Positions 1 to 6,136 of a stretch of 6,136 bases of DNA are shown here, in pieces. The notes under the pieces were generated by a model. The model was not told the DNA's origin and ran no database searches. It saw only the letters and a program-made list of their open reading frames with translations. Positions within the stretch are counted from its first letter, which is position 1. Each line of letters opens with the position of its first letter. The stretch spans positions 1 to 6,136 of the forward strand of contig JBIICM010000150.1 of the NCBI GenBank assembly GCA_044238875.1, given 5' to 3'. Source of the DNA: JAIBAI01 sp044238875 (GTDB lineage: Bacteria; Bacteroidota; Bacteroidia; M30B66). The translations under genes and the position numbers were made by a program.

Positions 1-2723
1 TGTGCACCTGAAGCGGTGAGTGTTGCTTCAGCTCCAATGCATACAATTTGCGGAACAGCCGAGATCTGTATATTCGGAGATGGTTTGGTAATTACACTGA
101 TGGTTTTTTGAACCTGGCAGCCATTGTTGTCGGTGGCAGTGAGGTTGTAGGTTACATCACCATCAGGGAAAACAGATACAGGTGAACCTGAAAATGTGCT
201 CAATCCGCTTGACCATGAATAATCAGCAGCACCTGAGGCTGTAAGCTTAACTTCCTCACCGGCACACACATTTTGCGGATTTGCCGCAGCAATTACCTGC
301 GGCAGGGAATAAACTGTAATATAGTTGGTTTCTGTTTTCGTATTGTTGCCCAGCGCATTGGTTACTTTTAAGCTAACGGCATAGGTTCCGGGGGTGTTAT
401 AGGTCACTGAAGGATTTTGCTGACCGGAAGTTGCGGGATTTCCACCCTGAAAACTCCACTCAAATGTAGTGGGCTGATTGGTCGAAAGATTTGTGAACGA
501 GACCGGGGAACCTGCGCATACCTTAGAGCCATTTGGCAAGCTGAAATTGGCCACCGGCGGCAGGTTTTGTCCAACGCCGCTGATATTGATATTATCAAGG
601 TAAAGGTTATTCTGGAAGTTATTGAACCCTTCGAAACGAATCCTGACATTTGGATTGCCGATGTAGCTGTTCAGATTAATGGTGTAACAGGCAGTACCAA
701 TGCTGCCCGAAATGCACCAGTCATCTGAAACGGCGGGAACAAAATCATTTACAGAAATATTTGTGGTGGCGAAAGTCCCGCTGCCGTTTTCTCCTCTTGC
801 AAATATCCTGGTCCAAGAACCTCCGCAATTGGTTGAAACATAAAGAATAAGTGAATCGCTGCTCGACTGATTGTAACGCCTGTAGGCATGTTCAAACTTC
901 ATTGAAATGCTTGAATAACCTGAGAAATTCAAAGGTGGAGTGATCAGCGCATCACGCTGGCCGGTTGTTTCATAAGACCAAAAAGGTAATCTGGCGGATT
1001 TATTACCCGGACTGGTGCCTCCTGTGGTAAATAACTCCCAGGTAGTGCTGTTGTCGGGGTTTGAGATGGTCCAGCCGTTGGTTGAAAATGAGTTAGACTC
1101 AAAAGATTCAATAAAGGGCAGCGGCAAACCAGTTGCAGAAAGTACAGTAAAGTTATTGGTCAGCGCATTATTGTTCAGATTCTGATCGGTTTGATTGCCA
1201 TTTATTGTATTGCTGAGAGATACAGCGTAGGTATGATTTCCTGCTATTGGATTGATAGCGGGCAGGTTAACGGTTGTTTGTGCCTGCGGCGCAAGATTAC
1301 CCGACCATGCCTGGGTGGAGGGCGCTCCGTTATCTAATTTCCAGGTAATGGTGAGTGCGGTGAGGTTGACCGACCCGTTGTTTTTGAGGGTGAAAGAAGG
1401 AGTGATTGATCCGCTGCATGCAGCACCCGATGGATTGGTTATACCTGCAACAACGGCATCGTATTGCAGCACTGAACCCTGGGCGCAAAGCGCTGCCTGA
1501 TAGGCGTTGATTCGGCCTGCACCTAACCTGCCAACAAATGAAGCATTAACGCCATCAATATTATCTGCAGTTGAGCTGATACAATTGCGCACCTGAGCAG
1601 GAGTGAAGTTTGTATTGATGGATAAAACCAATCCGCACAAACCAGCTACCAGCGGTGAGGCCATGGAAGTACCGTTGTAAACGGCATAAGCATTATTGGG
1701 TACGGTAGATCGGATATTGGATCCCGGAGCTGAGATATCTACCCAGGTTCCATAATTTGAAAAGCTTGATTTTGCATCCGTGTTACTGGTACTTGCTACT
1801 GCAATGCAATTGGTAAATGCGGCAGGGTAAAATGAGGTTTGTGTATTGTCATTACCGGCAGCAGCAACGAGTGTGATGCCCTTATTGAATGCACTGTTGA
1901 TAACATTCGCTCCGGTTTGTCCGCCAAAAGTGCCGCCCCACGACATATTAATAACTCTTGCACCATTATTGGCTGACCATGTAACCCCTTCGTAACCATG
2001 TGTAATGGCTGTTGGCTGATTGGTTGCTTTTACCGGAATCAGTTTGATGGTATAACCAATAGAAGCTACGCCAATACCGTTATTGGAGGCAGCAGAAACT
2101 ATTCCGGCCACATGTGTACCATGCGAATATTGCGTGTTTGGAGGTGCAGGATTATTATTACCAAGGGCAACATCTCTGCCCGGGAGCATGTTCGGAGCCA
2201 GATCGGGATGGGTTACCTGCACAGCATCATCAACAATAGCTACTTTAATTGCTGCATTACCGGTAGTAATATCCCATGCCTGCTGTGCCTGAATTTTGAA
2301 TAAATGCCAGGTTCCATTGTTGAAACTATTTGCACCCATATCATTGGGCGTCAGGTCTTTTTTAAGGAGCGGAACGTGTTCTGCATATTCAACATTTTGA
2401 TTGTCGTTCAGTTCACTGATCAACCTGTCGACCGCGGTTGTTTTGTTAAAATATACCCTGAAAGTCTGTCGGAGCCCCTGATCATCAGAAAACCAGAAAG
2501 AGCGATAAACAGCTGTTATTTGATAGGTTTCCTTTAATTTGTCGAGCAGAGGTATTGAAGAAACCGGCAATTCCCCATTGCCCTCGTAGCCGCCCTTCAT
2601 GGCGTAGCCTGATTTAATTTTCAGATAAATTTGGCCGTCGAGCCGATCACCATAAATCGTCTGAGCCAAAACAGGCTTGATGAAAACGATTACTGCAAAA
2701 ACAAAAACAATTAAAAAGCGCAT
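1..2723 (-). CDS. Secreted S8 (subtilisin-family) serine peptidase with CARDB-like, jelly-roll, PKD and Ig-like modules; 3' end beyond window
   Basis: Reading the minus strand from the ATG at 2723 gives 907 open codons to the window edge with no stop. The start is fixed: an in-frame TGA lies two codons upstream (2727-2729) and a signal peptide follows at once (residues 1-20, hydrophobic, ending VLA before QT). Residues about 22-120 resemble a subtilase propeptide. The peptidase domain spans about 140-412, with Asp165 in VAIVDDAV, His201 in HGTHVAG, oxyanion Asn291 in AAAGND and Ser353 in GTSMASP, so it should be active. Next come a CARDB-like segment (about 420-527), a choice-of-anchor-J/MAM-like jelly roll (about 533-717, opening LPFIESFE), a PKD domain (about 722-805) and Ig-like repeats from about 808. 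By family, it hydrolyses peptide bonds outside the cell. Export by T9SS is inferred; the C-terminus that would carry a sorting tail is not in the window. Substrate unknown. Confidence 0.95.
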   Translation of the reverse strand, partial: MRFLIVFVFAVIVFIKPVLAQTIYGDRLDGQIYLKIKSGYAMKGGYEGNGELPVSSIPLLDKLKETYQITAVYRSFWFSDDQGLRQTFRVYFNKTTAVDRLISELNDNQNVEYAEHVPLLKKDLTPNDMGANSFNNGTWHLFKIQAQQAWDITTGNAAIKVAIVDDAVQVTHPDLAPNMLPGRDVALGNNNPAPPNTQYSHGTHVAGIVSAASNNGIGVASIGYTIKLIPVKATNQPTAITHGYEGVTWSANNGARVINMSWGGTFGGQTGANVINSAFNKGITLVAAAGNDNTQTSFYPAAFTNCIAVASTSNTDAKSSFSNYGTWVDISAPGSNIRSTVPNNAYAVYNGTSMASPLVAGLCGLVLSINTNFTPAQVRNCISSTADNIDGVNASFVGRLGAGRINAYQAALCAQGSVLQYDAVVAGITNPSGAACSGSITPSFTLKNNGSVNLTALTITWKLDNGAPSTQAWSGNLAPQAQTTVNLPAINPIAGNHTYAVSLSNTINGNQTDQNLNNNALTNNFTVLSATGLPLPFIESFESNSFSTNGWTISNPDNSTTWELFTTGGTSPGNKSARLPFWSYETTGQRDALITPPLNFSGYSSISMKFEHAYRRYNQSSSDSLILYVSTNCGGSWTRIFARGENGSGTFATTNISVNDFVPAVSDDWCISGSIGTACYTINLNSYIGNPNVRIRFEGFNNFQNNLYLDNINISGVGQNLPPVANFSLPNGSKVCAGSPVSFTNLSTNQPTTFEWSFQGGNPATSGQQNPSVTYNTPGTYAVSLKVTNALGNNTKTETNYITVYSLPQVIAAANPQNVCAGEEVKLTASGAADYSWSSGLSTFSGSPVSVFPDGDVTYNLTATDNNGCQVQKTISVITKPSPNIQISAVPQIVCIGAEATLTASGA
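3..302 (-). repeat. Tandem Ig/PKD-like modules in the S8 peptidase, second copy cut by the window edge
   Basis: Within the peptidase, residues 808-882 and 883-907 begin two copies of the same module. Each opens with a Pro-Gln dipeptide, then a Val-Cys pair (Cys820 and Cys895), then a strand ending LTASGA. The copies are 75 residues apart. The first copy has a second cysteine (Cys869 in NNGC), which probably forms a disulfide with Cys820. The preceding PKD domain has a similar VCAG opening at Cys736. Such repeats are common in extracellular Bacteroidota proteins as spacers or binding modules; their ligand is unknown. More copies may follow outside the window. Confidence 0.7.
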
Positions 2724-2777
2724 ACTTCAAAAATAAGATTTTTCTGTTTCCAAGGCTTTCAGTTATAACAAACAAAT

Positions 2778-2795
2778 GATATTTTTATGAATATC
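2778..2795. repeat. Short AT-rich inverted repeat upstream of the S8 peptidase gene
   Basis: The arms GATATT (2778-2783) and AATATC (2790-2795) flank a 6-base loop. The repeat lies between the clpB terminator and the peptidase start, ending 54 bases upstream of the ATG. It could be an operator or lie near the promoter. In such AT-rich DNA a 6-bp repeat may also arise by chance, and no second copy is seen. Confidence 0.25.
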
Positions 2796-2803
2796 GAAAA
2801 TGT

Positions 2804-2836
2804 AAAAAAAGGCGGAAAAGAGTATTTCCCGCCTTT
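2804..2836 (-). terminator. Rho-independent terminator of clpB
   Basis: On the minus strand, 25 bases or so past the clpB stop, the transcript reads AAAGGCGG, one bulged G, AAA, a 6-base loop (TACTCT), then TTTCCGCC running straight into seven T. The core GGCGG/CCGCC stem plus three A-T pairs on each side, followed by the T tract, is a classic intrinsic terminator. It separates clpB from the peptidase gene, whose ATG is 80 bases further on. Because the stem is also flanked by A residues, it might work weakly in the other orientation, but no plus-strand gene is present. Confidence 0.9.
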
Positions 2837-2860
2837 CATTATCAATGCTGCCCTGTTCTA

Positions 2861-5473
2861 TCAATTTAAAGAAGGTTCATTCACCTTATTCCGGAAGAAT
2901 AAATGGTTTTCGATCATGTCAAGCAGAATGGGTTTGTCTTGTTGAACGGTACCTGCCAGAATTTGTCTGCTCAGCTCATTGAGCACTTTACGCTGAAACA
3001 ATCGCTTCACCGGTCTTGCTCCAAACTGTGGGTCATACCCAAGCTGCGCCAGCCAATCGATGGCTTCGGGTGTTGCTTCGAGCGTGAACCCTTGTTCGGC
3101 AAGCAATGCCTGTACGCCCTTCATCTGAATTTTTACGATTTGTTCTACATCAGTCCTTGTAAGCGGCTGAAACATGATGATGTCGTCAATTCGGTTAAGG
3201 AATTCAGGTCTGATGGTCTTTTTCAGCAGTTCAAAAACCTTGTTTTTTGCTTCAGCTACCACCTCTTCACTGTTGAATTCATTCAGGGTTTCAAAACTCT
3301 CCTGTATCAGGTGCGAGCCAATGTTTGAGGTCATGATGATGATGGTGTTCTTAAAATTCACTACCCTGCCTTTGTTATCCGTGAGTCGTCCGTCATCCAA
3401 TACCTGAAGCAATACATTAAACACATCGGGGTGTGCCTTTTCAATTTCATCCAGCAGAACCACGCTGTAAGGTTTGCGTCTTACCGCTTCAGTAAGCTGA
3501 CCGCCTTCATCATATCCTACATACCCGGGAGGGGCTCCAACCAACCTGCTCACTGTGTGCCTTTCCTGATATTCACTCATATCAATCCGGGTCATTGCCT
3601 GATCATTGTTAAACAGAAATTCAGCCAGCGCTTTGGCAAGCTCTGTTTTACCTACCCCTGTTGTACCAAGGAAAATAAAAGAACCAATCGGCCTTTTTTT
3701 ATCCTGGAGTCCTGCCCTTGCGCGCCTGATGGCATCTGAAACAGCTTCAATCGCTTCATCCTGCCCGACCACACGCTTGTGCAGTTCTTCTTCCAGGTGC
3801 AGCAGCTTGTCTTTTTCACTTTGCAGCATCCTGTTCACCGGAATGCCTGTCCAGCGACTTACCACGCCTGCAATGTCTTCAGCATCCACCTCTTCCTTAA
3901 TCATGGCTTTTCCGCTCTGGGTTTCCTGTAGATTTGCCCGAAGTTGCTCTATGCGGGTTTCTTCTTCTTTTATTCTTCCATAGCGTAGTTCGGCCACTTT
4001 GCCGAAATCACCGCTTCTTTCAGCCTGTTCTGCTTCATATTTAAATGATTCGATCTTTTCCTTTGATTTCTGTATTTCCTCCAGAATTGATTTTTCATTT
4101 TGCCATTTTGCTTTGAAGGCATTGCGTTCCTCTTCGAGGTTGGCAATTTCTTCACCTAATTGCTTGAGTTTCTTCTCATCATTTTCGCGTTTGATGGCTT
4201 CCCGCTCAATTTCAAGCTGACGAATTCTTCTTTCCAGTTCATCAAGCTCTTCAGGGAGGGAGTTGATTTCCATCCTTAATTTTGATGCAGCTTCATCAAT
4301 AAGGTCAATGGCCTTATCAGGCAGGAAACGGTCGTTGATATAGCGCTGGCTCATTTCAACAGCAGCGATAATGGCCTCATCCCTGATCATCACTTTATGA
4401 TGGTTCTCGTATTTCTCTTTCAGTCCACGCAATATGGAGATAGCATCCTGACTATCGGGCTCATCAATGAGTACCTTCTGAAACCTGCGCTCCAGGGCTT
4501 TGTCTTTTTCAAAATACTTCTGGTATTCATTGAGCGTGGTGGCCCCTATGGCGCGCAGCTCACCTCTCGACAATGCAGGTTTGAGAATATTGGCCGCATC
4601 CATGGCGCCTTCCCCCCCACCCGCTCCAACAAGTGTATGTATCTCATCAATAAACAGTACGATATCACCATCTGATTCAACCACTTCTTTAACCACAGAT
4701 TTCAAACGCTCTTCAAATTCTCCTTTGTATTTGGCACCTGCAACAAGGGCACCCATATCAAGTGAGAAAATTTGTTTCTGTTTAAGATTTTCGGGCACAT
4801 CGCCATTTACAATTCTATGGGCAAGACCTTCTGCAATCGCTGTTTTTCCAACGCCGGGTTCACCTATCAGGATGGGGTTGTTTTTGGTTCTTCTTGATAG
4901 TATTTGCAGTACCCGCCTGATTTCTTCATCGCGGCCAATTACGGGATCCAGTTTTCCGTTACGGGCCATCTCGTTGAGGTTTTTGGCGTATTTGTTCAGC
5001 GCATTGTAAGTATCCTCGCTTGTAGCCGAAGTAACCCTGCTGCCTTTTCTGAGTTCGGCAATGGCTGCACGCATGTCCTTCTCGTTTAAGCCGGCATCTT
5101 TGAGTAAACGGGCAACCTGATCACTGCCCGACAATACGGCAAGCGCTATGTGCTCAATGCTCACAAATTCATCCTTCATTTCAGACATCAGCGACAAGGC
5201 CTTGTTAAGGGCTTGTTGCCCTGTATTTCCGAGATAAATCTGGGCTCCCGAAACTTTTGGATAAGCGTTCAAAACCTGATCCAGCACCAGCTCAAGGTTA
5301 CGCATGTTTACGCCCGCTTTCTTGAAAAGAAACTGGAGTACGTTTTCGTCAGTGCTCAGGAGGGCTTTTAGCAGGTGTCCGCTTTCAACAGCCTGATGCC
5401 CTTTTTGTATGGCAAGCTGCTGTGCTTCCTGCACGGCCTCCTGCGCTTTTATGGTAAATTGGTTAAAATTCAT
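2861..5473 (-). CDS. clpB: ClpB, ATP-dependent AAA+ protein disaggregase
   Basis: The 870-residue product is complete and close to the usual ClpB length (857 in E. coli). Domains in order: substrate-binding Clp N-domain (about 1-145); first AAA+ domain with Walker A GEPGVGKT (204-211), pore-loop Tyr249 in KYKG, Walker B ending Asp276-Glu277 and arginine fingers Arg329-Arg330; a Glu/Lys-rich coiled-coil middle domain (about 400-525) that separates ClpB from ClpA and ClpC; second AAA+ domain with Walker A GTTGVGKT (603-610), pore-loop Tyr651 in GYVGYDEGG, Walker B Asp675-Glu676, sensor 1 TSN (715-717) and sensor 2 GARPVKR (818-824). There is no ClpP-binding loop tripeptide that I can see, as expected. 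By family, a cytoplasmic hexamer threads aggregated proteins through its pore, working with DnaK after heat stress. Thr604 stands where many homologues have Pro. The ATG start begins the conserved N-domain. An operator-like repeat lies upstream and a terminator downstream, suggesting a single-gene unit. Confidence 0.99.
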   Translation of the reverse strand: MNFNQFTIKAQEAVQEAQQLAIQKGHQAVESGHLLKALLSTDENVLQFLFKKAGVNMRNLELVLDQVLNAYPKVSGAQIYLGNTGQQALNKALSLMSEMKDEFVSIEHIALAVLSGSDQVARLLKDAGLNEKDMRAAIAELRKGSRVTSATSEDTYNALNKYAKNLNEMARNGKLDPVIGRDEEIRRVLQILSRRTKNNPILIGEPGVGKTAIAEGLAHRIVNGDVPENLKQKQIFSLDMGALVAGAKYKGEFEERLKSVVKEVVESDGDIVLFIDEIHTLVGAGGGEGAMDAANILKPALSRGELRAIGATTLNEYQKYFEKDKALERRFQKVLIDEPDSQDAISILRGLKEKYENHHKVMIRDEAIIAAVEMSQRYINDRFLPDKAIDLIDEAASKLRMEINSLPEELDELERRIRQLEIEREAIKRENDEKKLKQLGEEIANLEEERNAFKAKWQNEKSILEEIQKSKEKIESFKYEAEQAERSGDFGKVAELRYGRIKEEETRIEQLRANLQETQSGKAMIKEEVDAEDIAGVVSRWTGIPVNRMLQSEKDKLLHLEEELHKRVVGQDEAIEAVSDAIRRARAGLQDKKRPIGSFIFLGTTGVGKTELAKALAEFLFNNDQAMTRIDMSEYQERHTVSRLVGAPPGYVGYDEGGQLTEAVRRKPYSVVLLDEIEKAHPDVFNVLLQVLDDGRLTDNKGRVVNFKNTIIIMTSNIGSHLIQESFETLNEFNSEEVVAEAKNKVFELLKKTIRPEFLNRIDDIIMFQPLTRTDVEQIVKIQMKGVQALLAEQGFTLEATPEAIDWLAQLGYDPQFGARPVKRLFQRKVLNELSRQILAGTVQQDKPILLDMIENHLFFRNKVNEPSLN

Positions 5474-5514
5474 AATGATGCTGGCTTTTCAATTTTTCGG
5501 CCATCTTAAAAACG

Positions 5515-5527
5515 AGTCATTTTGGCA
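5515..5527. promoter_or_regulatory. Degenerate second copy of the clpB-upstream inverted repeat
   Basis: The plus strand reads AGTCATTTTGGCA, which matches the core TGCCATTTTGGCA of the perfect repeat at 5546-5558 at all but two bases; the right half and the central TTT are identical. The centres are 31 bp apart, close to three helical turns, so both sites would face the same side of the DNA. It ends 41 bases before the clpB start codon. Two spaced copies favour a protein-binding operator. The binding protein is unknown. Confidence 0.45.
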
Positions 5528-5543
5528 ATTTTCAATAAGGATA

Positions 5544-5560
5544 AATGCCATTTTGGCATT
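5544..5560. promoter_or_regulatory. Perfect 17-bp inverted repeat upstream of clpB, candidate operator
   Basis: The plus strand reads AATGCCATTTTGGCATT: two 7-base arms around a central TTT. It lies 70 bases upstream of the clpB ATG and 20 bases past the stop of the preceding gene. On the minus strand a TATAAT-like hexamer (5558-5563) touches its upstream edge, so a bound repressor could cover the transcription start; that promoter guess is weak, since Bacteroidota usually use a different consensus. It is not CIRCE (the HrcA site), CtsR or HAIR (the HspR site). A hairpin terminator for the upstream gene is the alternative, but the stem is short and the following bases are not a T tract. Confidence 0.5.
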
Positions 5561-5580
5561 ATAAACTAAGCCCTTACGCC

Positions 5581-6136
5581 TTATTGTCGGATAAATTTCC
5601 TTACCACCTTGCCCTGGTTGGTTTCAAGACTGATAAAATAAAGTCCGGCGGCAATATTGGTAATTGGTAACTGAATCAATTGGGTACCATTGGGAATAAC
5701 AGCCTGATATATACGCCTGCCGTTTATATCGGTGATGTAAAGCTCTCCTTGAGGAAGGGATGTTATTGAGGAGACCGTGAGTTGTGTTGTAGCCGGATTT
5801 GGAAAAATTTCGACAGCAATTTGTTGACTGTTAATCTCTGTTTGATCTGTATAAACTGAAATGTTATCAATATATAATCGGGATCCGCCGCGATTTATAC
5901 CAACAATACGAAACAGAAAAGGACCTTTCTCGATCAGGCTATCCAATTCAAAATGTAAGGAGTCCCAGTCGGAAGGCTTAAGCGGTTTAAACTGATTCCA
6001 GCTGGTGTCGGCAGTTGCCAGCGATTTACCGCCTTTAGAAAAAATATGGTATGGCCAGGTATTTCCACAATCGCTTGATAATTCAATGCGCAAACTGTCG
6101 TTAAAGCCATTTCGGTAGCGGTAGGCGTAATCAAGT
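5581..6136 (-). CDS. C-terminal part of a secreted protein with jelly-roll module and T9SS type A sorting domain; 5' end beyond window
   Basis: The frame is open from the window edge to the TAA at 5581-5583, giving 184 visible residues; the true start is upstream, so the internal TTG at 6093 is not a real start. Residues 1 to about 97 form the end of a choice-of-anchor-J/MAM-like jelly roll: DYAYRYRNGFNDSL, then SSDCGNTW, and closing RLYIDNISVY. Residues about 108-184 are a typical T9SS sorting tail, with IFPNPATTQLTV, then ITDINGRRIY, AAGLYFISL and the basic end KVVRKFIRQ. By family, this tail directs the protein through the outer membrane and is removed, leaving the protein on the surface or released. 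The catalytic or binding part, if any, lies outside the window, so the function is unknown. The module resembles one in the S8 peptidase on the far side of clpB. I see no clear terminator after the stop. Confidence 0.9.
   Translation of the reverse strand, partial: LDYAYRYRNGFNDSLRIELSSDCGNTWPYHIFSKGGKSLATADTSWNQFKPLKPSDWDSLHFELDSLIEKGPFLFRIVGINRGGSRLYIDNISVYTDQTEINSQQIAVEIFPNPATTQLTVSSITSLPQGELYITDINGRRIYQAVIPNGTQLIQLPITNIAAGLYFISLETNQGKVVRKFIRQ

Noticed and set aside
1998..2303. Plus-strand open frames opposite the S8 peptidase domain
   Set aside because: The minus-strand frame here encodes the catalytic Asp and His motifs, so the plus-strand frames are shadows. Those at 417-728, 1252-1500 and 2304-2537 are rejected for the same reason.
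2724..2731. Minus-strand TATTTTTG as a Bacteroidota -7 promoter element for the peptidase
   Set aside because: It fits TAnnTTTG but ends only four bases before the ATG, so the mRNA would begin at or inside the start codon. The nearest upstream TTG is only 15 bases away, shorter than usual spacing.
3606..3983. Plus-strand open frame of 125 codons inside clpB
   Set aside because: It lies entirely opposite a strongly conserved clpB region. Its Ser/Leu-rich product with no recognisable motif is what the reverse strand of a real gene gives.
4500..5009. Plus-strand open frame of 169 codons inside clpB
   Set aside because: It is antisense to the first AAA+ domain, including the Walker motifs, and its Ser/Pro-rich translation matches no family I recognise. 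The codon constraint belongs to clpB.
5015..5053. Internal start in clpB giving a short form without the N-domain, as in E. coli
   Set aside because: The residue near the equivalent place is Val147, encoded by GTT, which is not a start codon, and no ribosome binding site is evident. Met169 is possible but unsupported.
5544..5560. The inverted repeat as a terminator for the upstream T9SS-tail gene
   Set aside because: On the minus strand the 7-bp stem with a 3-base loop is followed by TATCCTTATT, not a T tract. The second, degenerate copy 31 bp away fits an operator better.

Overview
The window looks like chromosomal DNA from a member of the Bacteroidota. The upstream partial gene ends in a type IX secretion (T9SS) type A sorting tail. 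The other exported protein is a subtilisin-like protease built from PKD/Ig-like and jelly-roll modules, an architecture common in that phylum. Intergenic regions are AT-rich and no strong Shine-Dalgarno sequences are visible. I cannot name the genus.

All three genes lie on the minus strand, so the transcription order runs from high to low coordinates. (1) 6136 to 5581: C-terminal 184 residues of a secreted protein, its start beyond the window, with a jelly-roll module followed by the T9SS tail. (2) 5580 to 5474: a 107-bp gap holding a perfect 17-bp inverted repeat and a degenerate second copy 31 bp away, a likely operator pair. (3) 5473 to 2861: a complete clpB, the AAA+ disaggregase, with all expected motifs. 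(4) 2860 to 2724: a 137-bp gap with a convincing intrinsic terminator for clpB and a short AT-rich inverted repeat. (5) 2723 to 1: the first 907 codons of a large exported S8 (subtilisin-family) peptidase with an intact catalytic triad, CARDB-like, jelly-roll, PKD and tandem Ig-like modules; its C-terminus lies beyond the window.

The terminator separates clpB from the protease, and the operator-like repeats suggest that clpB has its own promoter, so the three genes are probably separate transcription units. ClpB works in the cytoplasm on protein aggregates, while the two flanking products are exported and share a homologous jelly-roll module. I see no RNA gene, mobile element, CRISPR array or unknown multi-gene system. 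The most interesting non-coding signal is the inverted-repeat pair upstream of clpB.
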